Assembly (NCBI RefSeq): GCF_003721515.1
Contig: NZ_RJJD01000013.1
Span: 102,892 to 166,891, forward strand
Source of the DNA: Rufibacter latericius
Lineage (GTDB): Bacteria > Bacteroidota > Bacteroidia > Cytophagales > Hymenobacteraceae
Length of the DNA: 64,000 nt
Direction of reading: 5' to 3'
Every line of letters starts with the position of its first letter. Position 1 is the stretch's first letter. Shown in pieces: positions 54,301 through 61,700 of this stretch. The translations under genes and the position numbers were made by a program. Below the pieces are notes generated by a model. That model saw only the letters and a program-made list of their open reading frames with translations, searched no databases and was not told the DNA's origin.

Positions 54301-56792
54301 TTTACCAGGGAACCACCAAGATCGGCGAGGACCTGATGGCCCCTTATTCCTACGGATGGGATGGGGTAGCTCCAGGGTCCTACTCCCTCACAGCCAAAGC
54401 AACCGATAACCTAGGGGCTCAAATCACCTCTTCTCCCATCACTGTAACGGTAAACCTTCCAGATTACTGCGCTTCTAACTTGTACACCGATGGCTGCTCG
54501 AGTAATGATTATATCAACAACTTCAGCTTCAATACCCTGGTGAACAACGGGTCAGGCTGCAGCAACGGAAGCGCGGGGTATATCGAGTACGCTCCCACGG
54601 GAACCCTTACCACCACCGTGAACAGGGGCCAGAGTTATTCCGTCAGCATGCAGGCAGGGGCGGAATATGCCCAGTACTTCGCAGTGTGGATAGACTACAA
54701 CAATGATCGGGACTTTGATGACGCCGGTGAGTATGTGTATGAGTCGCCGACTTCCTCGATAAGTGTGTTCAGCGGCACTTTCACAATTCCTTCCACTGCT
54801 GCTTTGGGTCAGGTCCGGATGCGGGTACGGTGCCGGTACGACAACCCGTTGTACGACGTGGCGGCCTGTGACGAGTTCGCTTACGGGGAGGCGGAGGATT
54901 ACACCATCACAGTGGCGACTGCCCTTCCTTCTGTCGTACTTTCCTCTCCGTCAAACCAGTCATTTTTTACTGCTCCGGCCACTATCAACCTCGCCGCTAC
55001 TGCCGCGGACCCGGATGGCAGCATCACCAAGGTCGAGTTTTTCAACGACTCCACGAAGCTGGGGGAAGACTTGAGTACCCCGTACACGTTCCAGTGGAGC
55101 GGAGTGCCGGAAGGATCCTATTGGTTCACGGCTAAGGCTACCGATAATCTGGGGGCCTCCTCGGTATCGGAATCTGTTCAAGTCAAAGTGTATGCCCCGA
55201 TTGTCTCCGGCACCCAGTGGAACTACCGGTTCGGGGGCTCGGCCGATGACAACCTCACTGCCATGGTGAAGACCAGCGACGGCGGGTACCTGCTGGGGGG
55301 AACCTCCGCCTCGCCCATAAGCGGAGACAAATCGGAGGCAGGCCGGGGCGGCACCGATTTCTGGGTCGTGAAGGTGAGCAGTGTCGGAATCAAGCTGTGG
55401 GAAAGGCGCTACGGGGGCACCGCCGATGAGCAGCTCCATGCTATCCTGGCGACAAGTGATGGCGGTTTCCTTTTGGGCGGCCGCTCGGCCTCAGGGATCA
55501 GCGGGGACAAGACGGAGGCGAGCCGGGGGCTGACGGACTTCTGGGTCGTGAAGATCGGGGGCACCGGGGTGAAGCAGTGGGACCGCCGCTTCGGGGGCTC
55601 CGCCGACGATGAGCTTCGGACCCTTACCCCAACCAGCGACGGAGGCTTCCTTCTTGGGGGCAATTCCCTCTCGGGCTCGGGGAGCGACAAGACCGAGGTG
55701 AGCCGGGGCGGCATCGACTACTGGATCATCAAGATCAACAGCACGGGCACCAAACTTTGGAACAAACGCTTTGGGGGCTCGGCTAACGATGAGCTTCGTT
55801 CCGTTTCCCTGACTGCCGACGGTGGCTTCCTGTTGGGCGGCCTATCCGCCTCCGGCATCACCGGGGACCGGAAGCAGGCCAGCCAGGGGCTTACCGACTA
55901 TTGGATCGTTAAGGTCACGGACGCAGGCACCAAGCTGTGGGACCGGCGCTTCGGGGGATCAGCCGCCGACGAGCTGCACTCCATGGCCCTGACAACCGAC
56001 GGGGGCTTCCTGCTGGGTGGCCTATCCCACTCCTCAGTGAGCGGAGACAAGACGCTAGCCAGCCGGGGAGGCAGTGACTTCTGGGCGGTGAGGATAAACG
56101 CCGCGGGTGACAAACTTTGGGACAAGGGGTTCGGCGGAGTTGCCGATGACGAGCTGCGTTCCCTAACCGGGACCACGGATGGGGGCTTCCTGCTGGCTGG
56201 TTCCTCTTCCTCCCTTATCAGCGGAGAGAAGACTGAGGCAAGCCGGGGTTTAACGGACTACTGGGTAGTGAAGATGGGGGGCACCGGACTCAAGCAGTGG
56301 GACCATCGGTACGGGGGCACTGCGGCCGATGAGTTAAGGGCTGTGCTGCAGACCTCCGACGGGGGCTTCCTCTTGGGGGGGCTCTCCTCTTCGGGGGCAA
56401 GCGGGGACCGGACACAGCCCAGCCAGGGGTTGGCCGACTTCTGGATCGTGAAGGTGGGAAGCACGGGAACGAACCAAACTATATCAGCCTCCACCAGCAT
56501 AAACAGGTTGGCAGAACCCCCTGAGAACGGAGAAAATAGCCTAAGCGCCAATCCCAATCCCTTCACCGATAAAGTGACCCTGCAGTTCGAATTGACCAAG
56601 CGGGACCACGCCAGCCTGAAGGTGTTCAACGAACAGGGCCTGGAGGTGGCAACCCTCTTTGACGGGGAAAAAGAGGCGGGTAGGTATATCCACGAATGGC
56701 ATGCCGCGGAGCAGAAGTCGGGAGTGTACATCCTGCGGCTGGCCACGTCGGGAGGGGCATCCGTCCATAGGAAAGTAGTGCTTATCAGGTAA
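51303..56792 (+). CDS. Giant secreted repeat protein with T9SS tail
   Basis: An 1829-residue exported protein. Order, in approximate residues: signal region 1-45; RCC1-like repeats 110-330 (SLALAADGTVYAWGDNAHGQ); PKD 363-433; Ig-like 446-536; seven repeats of about 57 residues 539-960; Ig-like 964-1053; GEVED 1054-1206 (with acidic WIDYNNDRDFDDAGEY); Ig-like 1210-1300; seven more repeats 1303-1723; and a type IX secretion sorting tail 1747-1829 (NPNPFTDKVTLQF...GVYILRL). The repeats read DGG(Y/F)LLGG..SG.SGDKT..SRGG.DFWVVK...G.K.WDRRFGGS. It is expected on the cell surface or secreted. An AT-rich promoter region precedes it and a terminator follows. Ligand unknown; adhesion is a guess. Confidence 0.93.
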   Translation: MGKLYSTATLYGFFLLRKNKRWTCPILLKAGLFISMFWGMLAHNLLFAKEMASERYSYTNVLRTTIPKMYKSRIGIRVVSGGSNYTPLDVAAIETKIGKKVLSVAEGGAYYSMYYEGPSYHSLALAADGTVYAWGDNAHGQLGTGTHEPSAVPIQVPGLTGVKAIAAGYYHSLAIGADDMVYGWGSDGYGQLSSDGQIEILKPVPVPGLGKVKAIDCGSFFSLALDMGGVVFTWGDGAQPELGSFQDSDASLRPLFSGAKAISATAWGGTAIGLDDKVYGWGYFSLAGTDLPPWWSGKNPQYRFAYPVEVQGIIGAKAINGIIALGKDDKVYNCNCALEFNQELACPAEEIPGPFPATCVNPVVSFTATPAVLNSVTSFTDHSTNVVPDAVYSWDFNGDGISDSNTRGNTTYTYKSVGTHTAKLTVSNGICEQSHTIKMQVQSSLMVALTSPSAGGTFSGPATIAISAAATDADGTIAKVEFFQGTTKLGEDLTTPYYYDWDGVAPGSYILSAKATDNSGNTVTSVPVPVSVKPTSLAGTQWNYAFGGSGSDNHSVTLRTSDGGYILGGTSSSPISGDMTESGRGGRDFWVVKVSSAGVKLWDRRFGGSADEELNSLIETSDGGYLLGGYSSSGISGDKTEVGRGGRDFWVVKIGNTGSKQWDRRFGGSADDELRALTKTTDGGYLLAGTSFSGAGGDKMEVSRGGADYWAVKINSTGTKLWNKRFGGSANDVLSSVVEALDGTFLLAGTSASGITGDRKQASQGGTDYWVVKMNGSGTKQWDRRFGGSVDDELYSLAITPEGGYLLGGRSFSGISGDKSQASQGGSDFWLLKMGSGGDKLWDKGYGGTANDELRSVALSSDGGYLLAGTSASGVGGGKSEESRGGSDYWAVKVTGVGSKQWDRRFGGAADDELRTVLQTSDEGYVLTGLSGSGIGGDRTQSSQGMADFWAVKITSTGINQPPVVSLTLSLNGTTFTAPATIPLNATASDVDGTITKVEFYQGTTKIGEDLMAPYSYGWDGVAPGSYSLTAKATDNLGAQITSSPITVTVNLPDYCASNLYTDGCSSNDYINNFSFNTLVNNGSGCSNGSAGYIEYAPTGTLTTTVNRGQSYSVSMQAGAEYAQYFAVWIDYNNDRDFDDAGEYVYESPTSSISVFSGTFTIPSTAALGQVRMRVRCRYDNPLYDVAACDEFAYGEAEDYTITVATALPSVVLSSPSNQSFFTAPATINLAATAADPDGSITKVEFFNDSTKLGEDLSTPYTFQWSGVPEGSYWFTAKATDNLGASSVSESVQVKVYAPIVSGTQWNYRFGGSADDNLTAMVKTSDGGYLLGGTSASPISGDKSEAGRGGTDFWVVKVSSVGIKLWERRYGGTADEQLHAILATSDGGFLLGGRSASGISGDKTEASRGLTDFWVVKIGGTGVKQWDRRFGGSADDELRTLTPTSDGGFLLGGNSLSGSGSDKTEVSRGGIDYWIIKINSTGTKLWNKRFGGSANDELRSVSLTADGGFLLGGLSASGITGDRKQASQGLTDYWIVKVTDAGTKLWDRRFGGSAADELHSMALTTDGGFLLGGLSHSSVSGDKTLASRGGSDFWAVRINAAGDKLWDKGFGGVADDELRSLTGTTDGGFLLAGSSSSLISGEKTEASRGLTDYWVVKMGGTGLKQWDHRYGGTAADELRAVLQTSDGGFLLGGLSSSGASGDRTQPSQGLADFWIVKVGSTGTNQTISASTSINRLAEPPENGENSLSANPNPFTDKVTLQFELTKRDHASLKVFNEQGLEVATLFDGEKEAGRYIHEWHAAEQKSGVYILRLATSGGASVHRKVVLIR

Positions 56793-56846
56793 TCATACCT
56801 GTTACTGAACAGGACAGCCTGATTCGGGAAGCAGGTGCCTGTTTTT

Positions 56847-56892
56847 ACGCCAAGCGGCATCACTTACCGGTGGTGTCGCTTGGCGTAATTTG
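56847..56892 (+). terminator. Terminator after the giant secreted protein
   Basis: A 17-bp stem with two G-U pairs (56847-56863 with 56870-56886), followed by aatttgttttag. It lies 54 bp after the stop. Confidence 0.75.
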
Positions 56893-57392
56893 TTTTAGCG
56901 CTTGGTGAGCTTGCCTGATAGAGCAGATGTCACTGCTACCAATCATGAATGCCAGGTTATCCTGTGCAACCGGTCCTGTTGACTTACGCATTGCAGGGGT
57001 GGTGCCCCTGAAGCAGATCCAATCATCAAGCCCGGAGATGGCGTTGCGCACTAAGGAGCGGTTTCTCTTATCCTGCCCTTATAGGTTCAGAGCGGTATCG
57101 ATTTGTAAGTATTGCCGATGTGCAAGCTTATTAAGCAGGCGGCCTTCAGAGTGCCTACCATTTAAAAACTCGGATAATTCCTTCCCTTTGTCAAAACCCA
57201 TGAATTACCTTTTTCTCAGGACTAAAGAAAGGCCTAGGAACGGCCGGGCTCCTGCAGGAAATAATCAATAGCACACGTTGCTCCCTGCCTCAGGGCAGAA
57301 ATTATATTATTAGGAAGTTTCTGAAGCGCTTACCTTACAATAAGGTAGGACTTTCTACTATTAGTCCTGCCAATCCGTGGAGAAAACTTCAT
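56893..57392. other. Intergenic stretch with a doubtful 40-residue frame
   Basis: About 500 bp. A minus-strand frame, 57201 to 57079, reads MGFDKGKELSEFLNGRHSEG then RLLNKLAHRQYLQIDTALNL. It has protein-like composition, but no family or ribosome-site support. Nothing else is visible. Confidence 0.3.
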
Positions 57393-58322
57393 TTACTGGT
57401 TCGCGTTTACTTTGTTTGCACACTGCGCACCTTCCAGAATATCCCAAAAGTCATATTCTGCAATGATTGAGACTTTGCTTCCTTCTCTGCGATACGTCTG
57501 GGCTTTCTGAACTTTCCTTCCAAAGGCTTCAAATGACCAACATGGACTGCCTCCCTGGCCTACTATGAGATAATCTGTTTTTTTGGAAACATCTTTGGTG
57601 ACAATGCCTCCCATATCAGCAACTGCAGCTTCAGCTTCTTTTCTGGTGCCACGGTCAAATAATCCAGTGAGGCAGAATGTCTTACCGTCAAAATCAATTT
57701 CCGGATTTGCAGTACAGATTCCCTCAATTTTGATGGATGCGGTATCAAATGCAATTTTTTCTGTCAGTTCACTATCAGAAAGCTTTACAAACTGATTAAA
57801 ATGAGCTTTGAGCCTGAGCCTTTCCTTATCGTCAATAATGCCGTCAGAAAGCACACATAATACTAGAGAGTGTATCTCATCATATGGATAGTATTTAGCC
57901 AAGTGCTCATGCTCATCAAGCCATTCTCTTAAAGAATTTACTTCAGTGTCATCCACCTGGCCATCTGAAAGAATTCCGTGGCACATACCCTGCAAAGTCT
58001 GAAGGTCAGCAGTGGCCATATCATAGTATAGGCTACCTTCTCCGGTTTGATTGCATAGGTAAAGCAGGTCCTCTATCCAATCAACCCCTTCTAAACCACT
58101 GCTTGTTCCCTCTTGGATTAAGCTAACAAGCTCAGTGAAAGGGTGTCTGTTGACCATTTCCCCATGCTCTTTACACCAGCCCTGAAGTTCTCTGATTTCT
58201 AATGCATTGATCTTGCCATCTAGGTTGATGCCAAGTAAAATTCCTTTCAGAGTGTTGATTGCTTTGTCTGTTTCGCTGCGACCAGTGAACTTCCGAAAGT
58301 CCATTTCCTCATAATTTGCCAT
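57393..58322 (-). CDS. BRCT-domain protein with TerB-like helical N-terminus
   Basis: A 309-residue cytoplasmic protein. The first 190 residues consist of helical repeats with the DG-x-(I/V)-x-x-x-E pattern of TerB-like domains (LLGINLDGKINALEIREL, ILSDGQVDDTEVNSLREW, VLSDGIIDDKERLRL). A BRCT domain follows (about 208-295), with KTFCLTGLFDRGTRKEAEAA, KKTDYLIVG, and W-x-x-E/F residues typical of the fold. BRCT domains bind DNA ends or phosphopeptides, as in NAD-dependent ligase. It lies downstream of, and on the same strand as, the helicase-nuclease at 58728, so joint action in DNA processing or defence is possible. Confidence 0.85.
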   Translation of the reverse strand: MANYEEMDFRKFTGRSETDKAINTLKGILLGINLDGKINALEIRELQGWCKEHGEMVNRHPFTELVSLIQEGTSSGLEGVDWIEDLLYLCNQTGEGSLYYDMATADLQTLQGMCHGILSDGQVDDTEVNSLREWLDEHEHLAKYYPYDEIHSLVLCVLSDGIIDDKERLRLKAHFNQFVKLSDSELTEKIAFDTASIKIEGICTANPEIDFDGKTFCLTGLFDRGTRKEAEAAVADMGGIVTKDVSKKTDYLIVGQGGSPCWSFEAFGRKVQKAQTYRREGSKVSIIAEYDFWDILEGAQCANKVNANQ

Positions 58323-58647
58323 ATGTGTTTTTTGTAGTTAAATGATTAAAATCCCATCAATAATTATCTGGCCCTCAGGACCGCAATTACTTCTTCTTAC
58401 GCTGCCGGCGAATCCAGCAGGTATCCCAAAAGGAATTGGCCGGTAAATGCGTGGGGGTGATCTGAACCTCCTGGAGCAGCCTGCATATTCGAACCTACCG
58501 AAGCTGTTGGCAATGATGAAGGCTGCAATCCTAACCCATCCCGGAAATTTTCCCATTCCGAAGCGGGCAGAGAGGTCCGAAAAACGGTAAGGGAAAATCA
58601 GGGGGGCAAAGATCCCCCAAGCCGATTTTCTTACCCTTTGCGAGCAG

Positions 58648-58703
58648 TAGCATCCTACGGTTGGCCCTTCCTTAGTGAAGGAAGGGCCAACCGTAGGATG
58701 CTA
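58648..58703. repeat. 26-bp perfect inverted repeat
   Basis: Arms 58648-58673 and 58678-58703 are perfect complements with a 4-nt loop (agtg). It sits 25 bp after the stop of the helicase gene and 326 bp before the BRCT gene start, with no T run. It may be a transcription barrier, a cruciform or the trace of a mobile element; the rest of 58323-58647 shows no supported gene. Confidence 0.8.
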
Positions 58704-58727
58704 GGCCAGGATACAGCAGGCATTTTA

Positions 58728-61700
58728 CTATGCTAAAACCAGCCGTTCATTCTCTTCTACCGCATACCCTTTATCAATGGCGTGGGCAATGCCGGATACC
58801 ATCGCTGTTTCGACATTAGCCCCTAGACGTGCATAGCCGAACAGGCGGGAAGCCTCCCGGATAAGCTCATTTTTAGGCAGGCTTATCTGGTTGGTCAGGA
58901 TTTCCCTGATGCCGTTGGCGATTTCCTCAGGCGGCAAATCATCCGCCTCCCGTTTCTGAATCTCTAACTCGCTCACCCTGAAAAAGGGATAAGATTCCGG
59001 TTGGTGTTCCTCTTTCCAAAGAATAACACTTTTGCCTAGTTGGGTCTTCTGAATTGGTAGCCGTGCAAATAGATTCTCGAAGTAGGCATTCACCCTGGAG
59101 CCGTTCCGGGAAATACCCCAGGCGGCCAGCACGCGCTTGCACAGGAGGTTCTGGCTGATAGGGGACTCCGTGGCGAGGACCTGCATGATTTGCCGGGCTA
59201 CCTTTTCGCGGTTCCAAGGCTGAAGGAAATCCTCGGAGGAAGTAGTCGGCACGGTTTCCATCTGGCAAACTTCATACACCAGGGCGGCAGTAGAAGTGAC
59301 TGCTTCTATGGTGGCCTCTGCCTTGGCTATAAAAGATTTTATAGTGCCTACTGTCTGGTTAAAGGTTAGAAGCTGGGGTGTTGATAGAGAAGTGACTTCC
59401 GATGCGCTGATAGGAGCGGGAGCCAGAGTCTTCTGCTCTTCGGCCTGTTTTATAGCCGTCAGGATTTCATTGACTGTCCGCTGTGGGTTCTCCCACCACT
59501 CGATGGACCACACCTTATAGATGTTCCAGCCGAGCAGGCGAAGCACATCTGCCTGTACTATTTCCCGGTCCCGAGAGGTCTTGGTGCTGGCATAGTTATG
59601 CCCATCGCAGAGAATGCCCAAGATGTATTCATCCGGGCTGGCCGGATTCACCACCCCCATGTCGATTTTGTAGTCAGAGCACCCAATGCCGGTGTGGACT
59701 TCGTACCCGTGCTTCCTGATTTCCTCGGCCAGGGTATTCTCAAAAGACACCTCATTGGTAGAGGTCATAACCGACCTACCGGGCAGTGCCGACTTCCCCT
59801 TTTCGGCGTAGGCCAGAAATGCCTTCAGTCCGGCCACTCCTTCCGAGGCGGTGCGGGTGATGTCGATCTGGTCGGCGCGGAGGGTGGAGAACACCTTCAT
59901 CTCATAGCGGGCCCTGGAGACGGCCACGTTCAGCCTCCGCCAGCCGCCTTCCCGGTTGATGGGCCCGAAGTTCAGGCTTACCTTCCCATCCTTGTCCGGT
60001 CCGTAGCCCACGGAAAAGAGGATGACATCGCGCTCGTCGCCCTGCACGTTTTCCAGGTTCTTGATGAACAGCGGCTCCTCGGTCTCCACGGCAATTCTTT
60101 CCAGATCCGGCCTGGTTTTGAACACCTCGGTGAGCAAATCCTCGATCAGGTTCTGCTGCACCACGCTGAACGTCACAATACCGATGCTTCTTTTAGCCAA
60201 CAAAGGGTGTGACAAACGCTGGATGATTTCCTCCACTATGGCTTTGGCCTCTGCCTCGTTCTGGCGGGTCTTACCTTTGTCATAGAAGCCCTCCACAGGT
60301 ACATGCTGTACTTTGGTGGTGATGTCATCTGTGGAAGGGAAGGTGAGAAGTTGGTTGTCGTAATACTTGGCATTGCTGAAGGCGATAAGGCTTTCATGCT
60401 TGCTTCGGTAATGCCACCGGAGGTAATGGGACGGCATGGACAGGGCCAGGCAGTCATCCAGGATACTTTCCAGGTCCTCCAACTCTATGTTGTCCTCGTC
60501 CACGGCGGTAGAGCCGAAGAAACTGGTAGGGGGCATCTGCTTGGGGTCCCCCACCACAATCACGTTGGTGCCGCGGGCAATGGCGCCCACCGCCTCGCAG
60601 GTAGGCATCTGGGACGCTTCGTCAAACACCACGAGGTCAAACTTGGTGGAATTGGCATCAAAGTACTGCGCTACGGAGATGGGGCTCATGAGCATGCAGG
60701 GGCAAAGCCGAGGCAATAGATTGGGGATGGAGTCGAAGAGTTTCCGGATAGAGGTCGCCCTGCCGTTGTTGCGGATGTTGCGCTGCAGGATCCCTATCTC
60801 AGAGCTTTGGGAAGCTTCCTGCACAAAGGAGGGTATCTTGGCCGCCAATCGGGCATATAGTTCCTCCTTGGTGAGCTGCTCAAAGCCCTTGCTCAATTCC
60901 CTGAACTTGTTGATTTTCTCCTCGAAGAGTTTGCCGCTGAAGGTGGAAAGCTGCGGGTCTTGGTCGATGATGTACTCTGCGCAGGAGCGGTACAACCCCT
61001 TTCTGAAGCTTTGGCCGATTTCCTCGCTTCCCATGCCGCCGTTCTCATACGCGGAAACCAAGGGTTGCAGACCGAGCTCCAAGGCCCTTTCCTTTATCTG
61101 TAGCCATTGGATCCAGTCCCGCACCTCCTCGATAGCGCCGAGCCATTTGCCCGCATAAAGGAGGGCGTTGTTTACCCAATGGGCGTCATTCACCTTGAGC
61201 GAAGCGTGCTCTATGCCCAGAAGTTGATGTAGCTCCAACTCTTTTCTGCCTATTTCCTGAGAAAGCAACAGGAAGTTGGCAAGGGTTTGCCCATGTGCTT
61301 GGAGATAAGCTTTGCTTCCCTCGGAGAATTCCCGGCTAAGCTCGGTTCTCCATTCTTTTGCCTTGGCGGCAGTGTTTAGGATAATCCCCTGCCGGTTGAT
61401 GTCAATGAGGGCAGCGCAGATGTCCAGCAATGCCTCCCATTGGCAGGTATCATTCCGCCAGAGAAACCCTAGCAGCTGCGGCAGGTGCGTCGACTTTTCA
61501 AGGGGTGCCTGTTCCGCCTGGTAGTCAATCACCATTTGGAGGATAGCAGGGGTTTCCTGTTTCGCCAAGCTACCGGTCAAGCTCAACTTCTTCATGGCCT
61601 TGGCGATAGCCCCTTGTTTCAGGAACTTGGGCAAAAACCATTTCTGCTCGGCGATATTCCAATCCTGCAAAGCCTGTTCGGCTGGGTAGTTCAGGAGGGT

